DNA of 62,019 nt from Myxococcota bacterium (GTDB lineage Bacteria > Myxococcota_A > UBA9042 > DTJE01): NCBI GenBank assembly GCA_017994695.1, contig JAGOKF010000014.1, forward strand, positions 1 through 62,019, given 5' to 3'. The position numbers were made by a program, and so were the translations under genes. Under the pieces are notes generated by a model. The model did no database searches and was not told the DNA's origin. It worked only from the letters and a program-made list of their open reading frames with translations. Shown here one piece after another: positions 50,661 through 59,736 of this stretch (within the stretch, counting starts at the first letter, position 1; each line of letters opens with the position of its first letter).

Positions 50661-51892
50661 AAGGGACGGGGGAGGTCATCGGGGTCGTCGATTTCGGCAC
50701 CACCAAGGTCGTCATCCTGGTGGCCCAGGTGGAGAAGGACGGCCGTCTGACGGTCCTGGGAGCCGGGAGCGCCCCTTGCGAGGACGGCCTGCGGATGGGC
50801 ATGGTCATCGCCATCGGCAAGGTCGTGGACGCGCTACGGAAGGCCCGGGCCGACGCGGAGAAGATGTCCGACTGCCTGATTTCCGAGGTGGTCGTGGGCG
50901 TCGGCGGGACCCACGTCGCGGGCGTGAACAACCAGGCGATGGTCTCCCCGAAGGGGGAGATCACCCGGGAGGACGTGGAGCGGGTGCTGCGCCTGGCGGG
51001 AAAACTGGCCCTTCCGGTGGACCGGAAGGTGATGGACATCCTGCCGAGGCAGTACGTGGTGAACGAGCACGACGGGATCCAGGACCCGGTGGGCATGGTG
51101 GGCGTGCGGCTGGACGCGGAAGTCCACCTGGTCACGGCCTCCGCCTCGGCCCTGGACAACCTGAAGCGGTGCTGCGAGCGGGCGGGGCTCCGGGTCCGGC
51201 AGTTCGTGGCGAACCCCGTGGCGTCGGCGATGGCGGTGCTGGAGGACCACGAGCGGGAACTCGGCGCGGCGGTGGTGGACCTGGGAGGGGGCACCACCCA
51301 GTTGACGATCTGGCGGGGGGGGCGGCTGGTCCACACCCGGGTCATCGGCCTGGGGGGCGAACTGGTGACCCGGGACATCGCCCTGGGACTGCGGCTGCCG
51401 GTTTCCATGGCGGAGGAACTGAAGGTCCGCCACGGGAACGCCTGGACCGAACTGGTGCAGGCCGGCGAGCAGATCTCTCTGCCGGCCTACGGGCCGAGGG
51501 CCGGCCAGAACATGGGACGAAGGGTCCTGACGGAAATCATCGAGCCCCGGGTGATCGAGATCCTGAAGGCGGTGGAACGGGAGATCCAGCAGGCCCAGGG
51601 GCAGGACATGCTGGCGGCCGGCGTGGTGCTGACCGGCGGGGGATCCCAGCTGGACGGGGTGGTGGAGTTCGCCCAGGAGGTGCTGAACCTGCCCGTGCGG
51701 CAGGGGACGGCCCGGGACCCGGGGAGCCTGGGCCAGATGCTGGCATCGCCGGTGTACGCGACGGCCTATGGCCTGGCCCTGTTCAAGAGCCTGGCCTGGA
51801 GGGAGGACATTCCCTACTCGATGCGCCCGGTGTCGGAAACCGAGAGGCAACCGGGCTGGTGGATGCGGGTGATGCGGTTCTTCGGCATGTGA
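50657..51892 (+). CDS. ftsA: cell-division protein FtsA
   Basis: Actin-like membrane tether for FtsZ. The 411-residue product has VVDFGTTKVVILVAQ (phosphate 1), VVVGVGGTHV (1C domain start), GAAVVDLGGGTT (phosphate 2), VLTGGGSQLDGV (adenosine motif) and a C-terminal amphipathic helix (WWMRVMRFFGM) that should bind the membrane. It lies directly upstream of ftsZ, 65 nt apart. Confidence 0.95.
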   Translation: MKGTGEVIGVVDFGTTKVVILVAQVEKDGRLTVLGAGSAPCEDGLRMGMVIAIGKVVDALRKARADAEKMSDCLISEVVVGVGGTHVAGVNNQAMVSPKGEITREDVERVLRLAGKLALPVDRKVMDILPRQYVVNEHDGIQDPVGMVGVRLDAEVHLVTASASALDNLKRCCERAGLRVRQFVANPVASAMAVLEDHERELGAAVVDLGGGTTQLTIWRGGRLVHTRVIGLGGELVTRDIALGLRLPVSMAEELKVRHGNAWTELVQAGEQISLPAYGPRAGQNMGRRVLTEIIEPRVIEILKAVEREIQQAQGQDMLAAGVVLTGGGSQLDGVVEFAQEVLNLPVRQGTARDPGSLGQMLASPVYATAYGLALFKSLAWREDIPYSMRPVSETERQPGWWMRVMRFFGM

Positions 51893-51957
51893 GGGGACGG
51901 GCGACCGGGGGAACCGGTCGGGGGCATTCCGGGAAGAAGAGAAAGAGGAGGTGCGCG

Positions 51958-53280
51958 ATGGCCGGGGGATTCGAACTGGTGCGGGACGATTTCGAGGACC
52001 TGATGGAGGACGTCCAGGAGGAGGCGCGGATCCTGGTGGTGGGGATCGGCAGCGCCGGGGTCAATGCCCTGAACACGATGCTGGAACAGGACGTCCGCGG
52101 CGTGGACTACCTGGCCATCAACACCGACGTGCAGAGCCTCCGCCAGAGCCGGTCGAAGAAGCGGATGCTGTTGCGGACCTCGGGCCGCCAGGGCCTCGGG
52201 ACCGGCGGGAACCCCGTCCTGGGCCGGGAGGCGGCTCTCCAGGCGATGCAGGAACTGGAGGGGATCCTGGCGGACTACGACATGGTGGTGATCGCCACCG
52301 GCTTCGGCGGCGGGACCGGATCCGGGGCCTCCCCGGTCCTGGCCGAGATTGCCTCCCGCCGGAACGTCCTGTCCCTGGCCGTCGTCTGCATGCCGTTCGA
52401 ATGGGAGTGCGCCCGCAAGAAGAAGGTCGCCGAGGACGCCCTGGGAGAGCTGCGGCAGCACGTGGACTCCTACATCCTGATCCCGAACGATCGCATCTAC
52501 TCGGTGGCCGGAGAGGACGTGTCCACCTGGGAGGCCTATGCCCGGATCGACCAGGTGCTCTGCGACACGGTCCGCGGCGTCGTGGAACTGATCACCCGCC
52601 CCGGGTTCATCAACCGGGACTTCCGGGACGTCGAGGCGGTGCTCAGCAAGGCCGGGCGGTGCGTGATCGGGGTCGGGACGGCCACCGGGCCCGACCGGGC
52701 GGTCCACGCCCTGGACCTGGCGGTGAACAACCCCCTCCTCCAGGACTGCTCCATCGAGGGGGCGGACCGGGTGCTGGTCCAGGTGGTCCAGGGGCAGGAC
52801 GGCAAGATGCTGGAACAGAAGGTGATCGGGGAGCGCCTGGCGAAGGCCCTGGGCCGGGAGGGCCAGGTCAACGCGGGCCTCGCCCGGGACGACTCCCTGA
52901 CGGGAAGCATCCGGGTCACCGTGATCGCGTCGGGAATCGACGACATCGAGCCCCTGGACGCCGAGGACGCCCAGGAGGAGGACCCTTCCTGGACTCCCTC
53001 CGAGTCCTGGTCGGGGTCCCGTGGCAGCGGCCAGGGACTCAGCGCGCCCGTGGAAGCGCCCCGGGAGACGCGCCCGAGCATGCTCCGCCACGCCTCCCGT
53101 CGGGGGGCCTCCCGGGACCCCGGGGGCGAGCCGGAGGTGGTGAACGGCGTCGCCTGCCAGTCGGCCCCCTACGGCCTGCCGATCCAGAGCCCCCTGGACG
53201 GGGACAGCGAGTTGTCCGAAATCCCCGCCTACACCCGGATCCCCCGCTGGGAACGCCCCTGGCATCGGAACAAGGAATGA
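51958..53280 (+). CDS. ftsZ: cell-division GTPase FtsZ (diverged motifs)
   Basis: Tubulin-like GTPase forming the division ring. The 440-residue product has ILVVGIGSAGVNALN at the N-terminus and the tubulin signature as GGGTGSG (117-123, normally GGGTGTG). The T7 loop is NRDFRDV (219-225) with both catalytic acidic residues present, and the C-terminal peptide region is SEIPAYTRIP. The linker 330-420 is long and disordered. The preceding motif reads VIATGFGGG and a switch segment is CMPFEWEC where FxFEG is usual. So several otherwise rigid motifs have changed but the catalytic residues remain. The start has AGAGGAGGTGCGCG. It ends the cluster. Confidence 0.93.
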   Translation: MAGGFELVRDDFEDLMEDVQEEARILVVGIGSAGVNALNTMLEQDVRGVDYLAINTDVQSLRQSRSKKRMLLRTSGRQGLGTGGNPVLGREAALQAMQELEGILADYDMVVIATGFGGGTGSGASPVLAEIASRRNVLSLAVVCMPFEWECARKKKVAEDALGELRQHVDSYILIPNDRIYSVAGEDVSTWEAYARIDQVLCDTVRGVVELITRPGFINRDFRDVEAVLSKAGRCVIGVGTATGPDRAVHALDLAVNNPLLQDCSIEGADRVLVQVVQGQDGKMLEQKVIGERLAKALGREGQVNAGLARDDSLTGSIRVTVIASGIDDIEPLDAEDAQEEDPSWTPSESWSGSRGSGQGLSAPVEAPRETRPSMLRHASRRGASRDPGGEPEVVNGVACQSAPYGLPIQSPLDGDSELSEIPAYTRIPRWERPWHRNKE

Positions 53281-53440
53281 ACCGGGAGTGATCCGGGCGT
53301 TCCCAGGACCCCGTTCCCCGCACCCAGAAGACAGAGACCGGGGCCACCGTCCAGACCCTCCCCTCCCCGGGTCCTCAGGCCTTGACCGGAACGACCCGTC
53401 CGGGCCAGGATCGGGTCCATCCCGTCATGGAGGTCGAGCG

Positions 53441-53695
53441 ATGAACGGAAGAAGGAACCGCGTTCGCCGGGTGCTCTGGATGGTCGTCCTGTCTGCTCTG
53501 GCCCTCGGCCACCTTGGATCCGGGTGCGAGCCGAAGTGCGGGGACTCCTGTTCCTCCGACGAGGACTGCGGAGGCGACCTGGTCTGCTACTCGGACCAGT
53601 GCGCCCCGAGGGAATGCCGGGAGAACTGCATGGAATACGGGATCAACATCTGCTATTTCGATCGCGTGACCTGCGACTACCTCCACTGCGACTGA
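53441..53695 (+). CDS. small Cys-rich lipoprotein
   Basis: ATG 53441 (GGAGGTCGAGCG) encodes 84 residues. The signal ends in LGSGC (Cys29). The mature part of about 55 residues has 11 Cys, including a module CGDSCSSDEDCGGDLVCYS in the style of those in the large lipoproteins, and ends CDYLHCD. It is likely disulfide-bonded and surface-exposed. TTGACC at 53382-53387 could be its -35, with CAGGAT after 18 nt, a weak -10. The remaining 160 nt upstream, after ftsZ, holds no gene. Confidence 0.75.
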   Translation: MNGRRNRVRRVLWMVVLSALALGHLGSGCEPKCGDSCSSDEDCGGDLVCYSDQCAPRECRENCMEYGINICYFDRVTCDYLHCD

Positions 53696-53722
53696 GTGCC
53701 GCGGCCGGAGGGGGGAGGAGCG

Positions 53723-54142
53723 ATGAAGTCGTACCGCGAGGAACTGACCTTCCAGGTGCCGGCCCGGAGGGGCTTTGTGAACATCACGCCCCAGGTCCAG
53801 CGGGCCCTCGAACAGAGCGGCATCCGGGAGGGGCTCTGCCTGGTCAACGCGATGCACATCACGGCCAGCGTCTTCATCAACGACGACGAGCCGGGACTGC
53901 ACCAGGACTACGACGACTGGCTCGAAACCCTGGCCCCCCACGAGCCGGTGGGCCGCTACCGCCACAACCGGACCGGAGAGGACAATGGGGACGCGCACCT
54001 GAAGCGGCAGATCATGGGCCGCGAGGTGGTGATCGCGGTGACCGGCGGACGCCTCGACTTCGGCCCCTGGGAGCAGGTCTTCTACGGCGAGTTCGATGGG
54101 CGGCGAAGGAAGCGGGTCCTCGTGAAGATCATCGGCGAATAG
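53723..54142 (+). CDS. yjbQ: YjbQ/UPF0047 family protein
   Basis: The 139-residue product is a small cytoplasmic protein of the YjbQ family, described in some bacteria as a thiamine-phosphate synthase-like enzyme with a conserved His-rich metal site. It shows [19 protein letters not shown] (family hallmark) and [15 protein letters not shown] followed by [21 protein letters not shown]. These match the family well. The start ATG 53723 has GGGGGAGGAGCG. Its role in this organism is not known. Confidence 0.85.
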   Translation: MKSYREELTFQVPARRGFVNITPQVQRALEQSGIREGLCLVNAMHITASVFINDDEPGLHQDYDDWLETLAPHEPVGRYRHNRTGEDNGDAHLKRQIMGREVVIAVTGGRLDFGPWEQVFYGEFDGRRRKRVLVKIIGE

Positions 54143-54260
54143 GATTTCACGACGGGGCTTGGTCGCCATCTCCGGCCTGTCCGCTGCCGGCGGGTCCGGG
54201 AGCAGGGAAGGGACGGCGGCGCGTGGCGGGATGGGCAGGCGACCCGAGGCGGGGGGCACG

Positions 54261-54833
54261 ATGCGTTCACCGGGGATTCGGCTCCTGGCGCTGGCGGCGG
54301 CCCTGGCGGTCCTGCTGGACTCGTGCAGCGACGACGAGTGCGCGGTGGAGGATGACCACTGCCGGGGCAACGTGGCCTGGGTCTGCAACGGCGGAGGGGA
54401 CAAGGGTCCCCTGAAGTGGGAGACCTGGGACTGCGACCGGGAGGGACTCCTCTGCAGGAACGGCGCCTGCTTCGCCGAGCCGCTGGTCCCCTGCGACCCG
54501 GGGGATGCGGGGCAGTGGACCTGCGACCCCGAAGGCCGGATGCCTGGGCGGTGCAGCGAGCAGGGCTTCTGGGGATGGGACGCATCCCATCGTTGCGAAC
54601 CGGACAGGAACGAGACGTGCGCGACGGGACGCATCACCCAGGACGGCCAGGAGGTCACGCTGGCTCTCTGCGTGCTGGACCCGCCCTCGGACTGCTCTCC
54701 GGGGACCGCGACCCGCCGGTGCCAGGGAGACCTGGTCATCGAGTGCACGCCCATCGGCCTCTGGGGGATCACCACCGACTGCCATGCGGCCGGGGAAACC
54801 TGTTTCGAGGGAACCTGCTCGGCGCCGCAGTGA
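54261..54833 (+). CDS. Cys-rich lipoprotein
   Basis: ATG 54261 encodes 190 residues with lipobox LDSC (Cys22) and no long tether. The mature part has 18 or more Cys in pairs with Trp and Gly (CVEDDHCRGNVAWVC-like), similar in general style to the other Cys-rich lipoproteins but not clearly a module repeat. An upstream ATG at 54231 is possible but would put a charged stretch before the signal. The next gene has its own promoter. Confidence 0.72.
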   Translation: MRSPGIRLLALAAALAVLLDSCSDDECAVEDDHCRGNVAWVCNGGGDKGPLKWETWDCDREGLLCRNGACFAEPLVPCDPGDAGQWTCDPEGRMPGRCSEQGFWGWDASHRCEPDRNETCATGRITQDGQEVTLALCVLDPPSDCSPGTATRRCQGDLVIECTPIGLWGITTDCHAAGETCFEGTCSAPQ

Positions 54834-54893
54834 ACCGGGGCGCGGATTCCGCACGGCGCTTCGGGGATTGAAGGGCGGGGAGCAGGATTCCGG

Positions 54894-54922
54894 TTGCCTT
54901 TGACGCGGTGCGACGGTACAAC
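54894..54922 (+). promoter_or_regulatory. promoter of the transketolase operon
   Basis: TTGCCT (54894-54899) and TACAAC (54917-54922) are separated by 17 nt, with an alternative -35 TTGACG at 54900. It is about 50 nt upstream of the first gene. Confidence 0.55.
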
Positions 54923-54970
54923 TCTCCGGGAACGGTCCTTACTACGAACGCTCTCTCCAGGGAGATGCCG

Positions 54971-55801
54971 ATGCTGGACGCCAGGGAACGGAAGCGCCTG
55001 AAAGACAAGGCCCGGGAACTCCGGGAACGCATCATCGAGGTCACCTTCGCCTGCGGGGGCGCCCACGTGGGCGGGGCCTTCAGCCAGCACGAGATCCTGG
55101 TGGCCCTCTACTACAAGGTCCTCCGGATCGATCCGAAGAGGCCCGACTGGGAGGACCGCGACCGCTTCATCCTGTCGAAGGGCCACGGGGGCATCGGCCA
55201 CGCGGTGATCCTCGGCGACCTGGGCTTCTTCGACCCGGCCCTGCTGAAGGACTTCAACAAGACCGGATCCCCCTTCGGGATGCACCTGGACCGCCTGAAG
55301 GTCCCGGGGGTGGACTTCAGCACCGGGTCCCTGGGCCACGGCCTGGGGCTTGGCGTCGGGGCGGCCCTGGGGGCCCGGGTGGCGGGCAAGGACTGGCGGA
55401 CCTATGTGGTGCTGTCGGACGGCGAGTGCGCCGAGGGGTCCACCTGGGAGGCGGCGATGGCCGCCGGGAACTTCCGCGTGACGAACCTGACGGCCTTCGT
55501 GGACCGGAATCGGCTGTCCCTCGACGGCGAGACCGAGAAGATCATGCGCCTGGAGCCTCTCGAGGCGAAGTTCGAGGCCTTCGGGTGGCGGGCCCTGCGG
55601 ATCGACGGCCACGACTTCGACCAGATCCTCGACGCCGTGGAGGCCTCGAAGTCCGAGACGCAGCGCCCGGTGGCCGTCATCGCGGACACGATCAAGGGGA
55701 AGGGCGTGGACTACATGGAGAACCAGATCGCGTGGCACTACGGCGGCCTGGACGAGGAGATGAAGGAGAAGGCGATCCAGGCCATCCGGCGATCCAAGTG
55801 A
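54971..55801 (+). CDS. transketolase N-terminal subunit (ThDP-binding)
   Basis: The 276-residue product is the first half of a split transketolase. It has GGAHVGGAFSQHEILVALYY, SKGHGGIGHAVIL, the diphosphate-binding VDFSTGSLGHGLG and the GDG-like thiamine-binding motif (VVLSDGECAEGSTWEAAMAAGN...VDRN). ATG 54971 is spaced 7 nt from AGGGAG and is preferred over ATG 54965. With the next gene it would transfer a two-carbon unit between sugar phosphates. It begins the unusual operon that runs to the window end. Confidence 0.9.
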   Translation: MLDARERKRLKDKARELRERIIEVTFACGGAHVGGAFSQHEILVALYYKVLRIDPKRPDWEDRDRFILSKGHGGIGHAVILGDLGFFDPALLKDFNKTGSPFGMHLDRLKVPGVDFSTGSLGHGLGLGVGAALGARVAGKDWRTYVVLSDGECAEGSTWEAAMAAGNFRVTNLTAFVDRNRLSLDGETEKIMRLEPLEAKFEAFGWRALRIDGHDFDQILDAVEASKSETQRPVAVIADTIKGKGVDYMENQIAWHYGGLDEEMKEKAIQAIRRSK

Positions 55802-55853
55802 CGGGACCGGAAGGCGGGCGGGTCCTTCCGCCCGGCCCCGAGGGGAGGGAGAC

Positions 55854-56867
55854 ATGGCCAAGGCACAGGGTCTCACCTGGACGGTGCTCGATGCGGACCA
55901 CATGACCCAGGCGGAGATCTACGGGGAAGTCCTGACCCAGATCGGCCTGAAGGACCGACGGGTCGTGGCCCTGACCGCCGACCTGGCGAAATCCACCAAG
56001 ATCGGCAAGTTCGAGGAGAAGATCCCCGAGCGCTTCTTCAACGTCGGCATCGCCGAGGCGAACATGATCGCCATCGCCGCCGGGATGACCGAGGCGGGCC
56101 TGATCCCGGTGGTCAGCACCTTTGCGACCTTCGCCTCCATGCGGGCGGCGGAGTTCGTCCGCACGGACCTCTGCTACCAGAAGCGGGCCGTGAAGATCAT
56201 CGCCACCCACTCGGGGACCTCCTTCGGCCAGGCGGGTACCACGCACCACTGCACCGAGGACCTCGCCATCATGCGGTCCTTCGCCGGCATGACCGTGATC
56301 GCCCCCGCGGACGCCTACGAGACCGCCCGGGCCGTGTCGGCCTGCATCGACTGGCCGGGCCCGGTGTACATCCGCATCGGTCGCGGCTTCGAACCCCCGC
56401 TGCATCGCTCGATGGACTTCGATTTCCAGATCGGGAAGGCGATCCCGCTGCGGGACGGACGGGACATCACCGTGATCGCCACCGGGGTCTGCGTGCTGCA
56501 CGCCGTGGAGGCCGCCGAGCGGGCCGCCCAGAACGGGGTCTCGGTCCGGGTGCTGGACATGCACACCCTGAAGCCCCTGGACGAGGAGGCGGTCCGCCAG
56601 GCCCTCCTGGACACCCGGCGCATCATCACCGTCGAAGACCACTCGGTGATCGGGGGCCTCGGGGACGCGGTGGCGGACGTGATCGCCCGGACCGGAAAGG
56701 GGTGCGCCTTCCGGAAACTGGGGTACCAGGACGCCTTCTCGAAGGTGGGGTACTACGAGGACCTGCTCCACGACTACGGCCTGGACGCCGACGGCATCCT
56801 CGAGGCCATCGGGCAGGTGCTGAAGGCGGAGTTCGAGGCGGACGAGGACTGGGAGGACGAGATCTGA
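55854..56867 (+). CDS. transketolase C-terminal subunit
   Basis: The 337-residue product supplies the pyrimidine-binding and C-terminal domains of a split transketolase: RFFNVGIAEANMIAIAAGM (catalytic Glu), PVVSTFATFASMRAAE, THSGTSFGQAGTTHH and 'TLKPLDEEAVRQALL...TVEDHSVIGGLG'. It is separated from the N-terminal subunit by 52 nt, with AGGGAGGGAG. The stop shares one base with the next start (TGATG). Split transketolases are found in several bacterial biosynthetic and pentose pathways; the specific reaction here is not known. Confidence 0.9.
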   Translation: MAKAQGLTWTVLDADHMTQAEIYGEVLTQIGLKDRRVVALTADLAKSTKIGKFEEKIPERFFNVGIAEANMIAIAAGMTEAGLIPVVSTFATFASMRAAEFVRTDLCYQKRAVKIIATHSGTSFGQAGTTHHCTEDLAIMRSFAGMTVIAPADAYETARAVSACIDWPGPVYIRIGRGFEPPLHRSMDFDFQIGKAIPLRDGRDITVIATGVCVLHAVEAAERAAQNGVSVRVLDMHTLKPLDEEAVRQALLDTRRIITVEDHSVIGGLGDAVADVIARTGKGCAFRKLGYQDAFSKVGYYEDLLHDYGLDADGILEAIGQVLKAEFEADEDWEDEI

Positions 56868-57640
56868 TGGCGGATGCGACCCAGGAGTTGCGGGCCCGCG
56901 TGTTCCTCCGGTCGGCCTTGCCCCTGGTCAAGGTCGTGCTGGCCGAGCGGCCCCGTTTTCGGTACCTCCTCTACCGGGCGAAGGGCGTGGTGCAGTTCCA
57001 GGCCCGGGACAGCGAACAGGCCGCCCACGTGCTGCTGTCCCCGGAGGGCATCGACGTCCAGCCCGGCCGCCACGAGACCCCGGACCTCGTGATCGAGTTC
57101 CGGAGCCTGAAGGACCTGAACGCCTTCTTCGCCGGTGGCATGGCGCTGCCCTTCCTCCGGGGCCTTCCGGGGATCCCGCTGCTGTTGCGGCTGCTTCCGT
57201 TCCTGCTGAAACTGAAGATCCTGCTGCCGACGGCGATGCCCGACGACCCGGCGGAGAAGGCCCTGAAGGTCCGCATGCTGCTCCAGATGGTCGCCTCGGG
57301 TCTGTCCCAACTGATCAAGGGGGGGGACGAGGTGCTGGCCGGCTACGCGAAGAAGAGCCCCGACCGGGTCTTCCAGTTCACCGTGGAAGGCGGAGGTCCC
57401 GCGTGCTATCTCCGGGTCAAGGCCGGGAAGAGCAAGGCGGGCCTGGGGACCTACGCGAGGCGTCGGCCCTACGTCCACATGATCTTCCGGGACATCGACG
57501 GGGCCTTCGAGGTCCTGACCCAGCGGGTGGGGACCGTCGAGGCCGTGAAGCGCGGCTACCTGCGGGTCGAGGGGGCGATGGAGGGGAGCAAGGACATCGG
57601 GGCGTTCATGCAGCGCCTGGATGCCTTGACGATGGGATAG
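56867..57640 (+). CDS. protein with SCP2-like lipid-binding segments (first of pair)
   Basis: The 257-residue product has an N-terminal region with a strand-helix order (FQARDSEQAAHVLLSPEGIDVQPG, then ETPDLVIEFRSLKDLNAFFAGG). This resembles the SCP2 sterol-carrier pattern of a substrate strand followed by the PDL.I.....DL..GG hinge. A hydrophobic Leu/Pro helix (about 105-125) and a second similar region (about 165-255) follow. SCP2 domains form a hydrophobic pocket. No enzyme motif is visible. It overlaps the transketolase subunit and has a paralogue immediately downstream. The resemblance is by eye and moderate. Confidence 0.6.
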   Translation: MADATQELRARVFLRSALPLVKVVLAERPRFRYLLYRAKGVVQFQARDSEQAAHVLLSPEGIDVQPGRHETPDLVIEFRSLKDLNAFFAGGMALPFLRGLPGIPLLLRLLPFLLKLKILLPTAMPDDPAEKALKVRMLLQMVASGLSQLIKGGDEVLAGYAKKSPDRVFQFTVEGGGPACYLRVKAGKSKAGLGTYARRRPYVHMIFRDIDGAFEVLTQRVGTVEAVKRGYLRVEGAMEGSKDIGAFMQRLDALTMG

Positions 57641-57649
57641 GAGGGAGTC

Positions 57650-58459
57650 ATGGGACTGCCGATTCTGCGGAAGGTTGGGCTCGACGGGACCCCGTCCGTC
57701 CGGGATCGGGTGCGGGCGTCGATGCACCTCCACGCGGTGCTGGGGAGCCTGCCCCACCTGGTGCGACTGGACCCCGAGGCGGCGCGACTGGCCCGGGGGG
57801 TCGGGACCGTGGCGCTGGAATTCCGGGTCTATGGGGGACCGCGGGTCGTGCTGGAGTTCCGCCAGGGAACGGTGGCGGCCCGACGCGAGGGAGGCAGCGA
57901 CGTGGGGCTGTTCTTCCCCTCCTGCCAGGCCCTGAACCGGATGTTCGACGGCGAGAAGGTGACCCCGATCCCCTTCAAGTTCCGCGGGCTCGGGAACCTG
58001 CGGGCGCTCCAGCGGTTCCCGGCCCTGACCGACCGGCTGACCCACTTCCTGAAGCCGACCCGGGAGGCCCTGGAGGACCCGTCCTTCCGGGCCCGGCACG
58101 TCGAGATGTCGCTGCTGGTGGGACTGGCGGCGGTCCAGGCCCTCATCGAAAATGACCCCAAGGTGGGCCAGCGCATGGGCCCTGCCCTCCGCCACGGGAC
58201 GATTCAGTACGAGGTCCCGGGGGTCTTCGCGGTCCATGTCTCCCTGTCCCCCAGGGGCATCGAGGCGAAGGCCGGGCCGGTCGAGAACCCGGCCACCACG
58301 ATCACCATCCGGGACGTGGACCTGGCCCTGGGGCTCCTCCAGGGGACCGTGGACACCTTCGCGGCCAACGGCAGCGGCGACATCCGGGCCTCCGGGGACC
58401 TGCACCTGGCCGACGAGTTCAACCAGGTCTTCGAGCGGGTCGGCTTCTACCTGAAATAG
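57650..58459 (+). CDS. protein with SCP2-like lipid-binding segments (second of pair)
   Basis: The 269-residue product resembles the preceding gene in layout. An N-terminal strand-rich part (VALEFRVYGGPRVVLEF) leads to a Phe-rich FFPSCQALNRMFDGEKV hinge, and a helical middle (about 110-165) to a C-terminal beta/alpha part with VHVSLSPRGIEAKAG and PATTITIRDVDLALGLLQG, which is SCP2-like. The likely pairing of two lipid-carrier-like proteins suggests a hydrophobic intermediate or membrane ligand. It starts 9 nt after the previous stop and ends 13 nt before the aminotransferase. Family assignment is moderate. Confidence 0.6.
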   Translation: MGLPILRKVGLDGTPSVRDRVRASMHLHAVLGSLPHLVRLDPEAARLARGVGTVALEFRVYGGPRVVLEFRQGTVAARREGGSDVGLFFPSCQALNRMFDGEKVTPIPFKFRGLGNLRALQRFPALTDRLTHFLKPTREALEDPSFRARHVEMSLLVGLAAVQALIENDPKVGQRMGPALRHGTIQYEVPGVFAVHVSLSPRGIEAKAGPVENPATTITIRDVDLALGLLQGTVDTFAANGSGDIRASGDLHLADEFNQVFERVGFYLK

Positions 58460-58472
58460 GGCGGAGGGGACG

Positions 58473-59711
58473 ATGAAACTGTATCGCTTCGACCGGTCCC
58501 AGGAACTGTTCGCCCGGGCGACCCGGGTGACGCCCTCGGGAATTTCGGGCAACAAGAACCCGGCCTTCGCGGTCCCGGGGTCCTTCCCCTACTACGCGGA
58601 GCGGGGTTCGGGATGCCGCTACTGGGATGTCGACGGCAACGAGTACATCGACTACCTGGCCGGCTACGGGCCGATCGTGCTGGGGTACAACGACCCGGTG
58701 GTGGACGCCGCGGCCGAGGCCCAGCGGAAACTGGGGGCCGCCTTCAACCACCCCACGCCCCGGGCGGTGGAACTGGCCGAAAAGATGGTCTCCCTGATCC
58801 AGGGCATGGACTGGGCCGCCTTCGGCAAGAACGGAAGCGACGTGACCGCCTACGCGATCCAGACCGCCCGGGAGCACACCCAGCGTCGCAAGATCCTGAA
58901 GGCCCGGGGCGCCTACCACGGGAGCCAGTCCTGGTGCCGCAGCGGCCTGGGGGGCCTGATCGAGACGGACTACGAGCACGTTCTGGACTTCGGGTGGAAC
59001 GACGCCACCGAGGTCGAGGACCTGATGAAGCGCCACGACGGGGACGTGGCGGGGGTCATCATCACCCCCTACCACCACCCGGCCTTCGGGGACCAGGTGT
59101 TGCCGAAGCCCGGGTTCCTGCAGGATCTCCGGGCCCTCTGCGACCGGTACGGAGCGGCGCTGATCCTGGACGACGTCCGGGCGGGCTTCCGGCTGGACCT
59201 CCGGGGCAGCCACGCGTACTTCGGCTTCCAGCCGGACCTGGCGTGCTACTGCAAGGCCATGGCGAACGGCTACGCGGTGGCCGCCTGTATGGGGACCGAC
59301 GCGATGAAGCCCGCCGCCTCCCGGGTCTTCTTCACCGGGACCTACTACACCTCGGCGGTGGAGCAGGCCGCGTCGCTGGCCTGCCTGGCGGAACTGGAGA
59401 AGCGCAACGCGGTGGACCACATGATGGCGATGGGCCGGAGGCTGACCGAGGGCCTCGGGAGACTGGCCGAGGCCCGGGGGCTCCAGGTGACCCTGAGCGG
59501 CCCGCCGACGCTGCCCTTCATGACCTTCACGAACGAGAAGAACTTCCGCCGGAGCCAGCGGTTCAGCGGCGAGGCGGCCCGGCGGGGCGTGCTGCTCCAC
59601 CCCCACCACAACTGGTTCATCATCCATGCCCACACCGAGGCGGACATCGACCGGACCCTCGACGTGGCGGACACCTGCTTCGGCATCGTGAAGAAGGAGT
59701 TCGGCGGCTGA
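58473..59711 (+). CDS. class III aminotransferase, GSA-aminomutase-like
   Basis: PLP-dependent enzyme of 412 residues. It resembles glutamate-1-semialdehyde 2,1-aminomutase in the N-terminus (ARATRVTPSGISG, 'YWDVDGNEYIDYLAGYGPIVLGY') and in the core (GKNGSDVTAYAIQTAREHT, ARGAYHGS). The catalytic loop is DDVRAGFR (233-240, DEVxTGFR in most) and the PLP Lys is probably Lys261 (CYCKAMANGY). Because it is in an operon with sugar and lipid genes rather than with heme genes, I infer a side-branch aminotransferase, not hemL. The start has GGGCGGAGGGGACG. Confidence 0.85.
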   Translation: MKLYRFDRSQELFARATRVTPSGISGNKNPAFAVPGSFPYYAERGSGCRYWDVDGNEYIDYLAGYGPIVLGYNDPVVDAAAEAQRKLGAAFNHPTPRAVELAEKMVSLIQGMDWAAFGKNGSDVTAYAIQTAREHTQRRKILKARGAYHGSQSWCRSGLGGLIETDYEHVLDFGWNDATEVEDLMKRHDGDVAGVIITPYHHPAFGDQVLPKPGFLQDLRALCDRYGAALILDDVRAGFRLDLRGSHAYFGFQPDLACYCKAMANGYAVAACMGTDAMKPAASRVFFTGTYYTSAVEQAASLACLAELEKRNAVDHMMAMGRRLTEGLGRLAEARGLQVTLSGPPTLPFMTFTNEKNFRRSQRFSGEAARRGVLLHPHHNWFIIHAHTEADIDRTLDVADTCFGIVKKEFGG

Positions 59712-59736
59712 TCGGGCCGCCGTCGAGAGGAGCCCC

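Noticed and set aside
58473-59711. hemL (glutamate-1-semialdehyde aminomutase) as the gene name
   Set aside because: The resemblance is clear, but the operon has no tetrapyrrole genes and the catalytic loop differs (DDVRAGFR), so a side-branch aminotransferase is safer.
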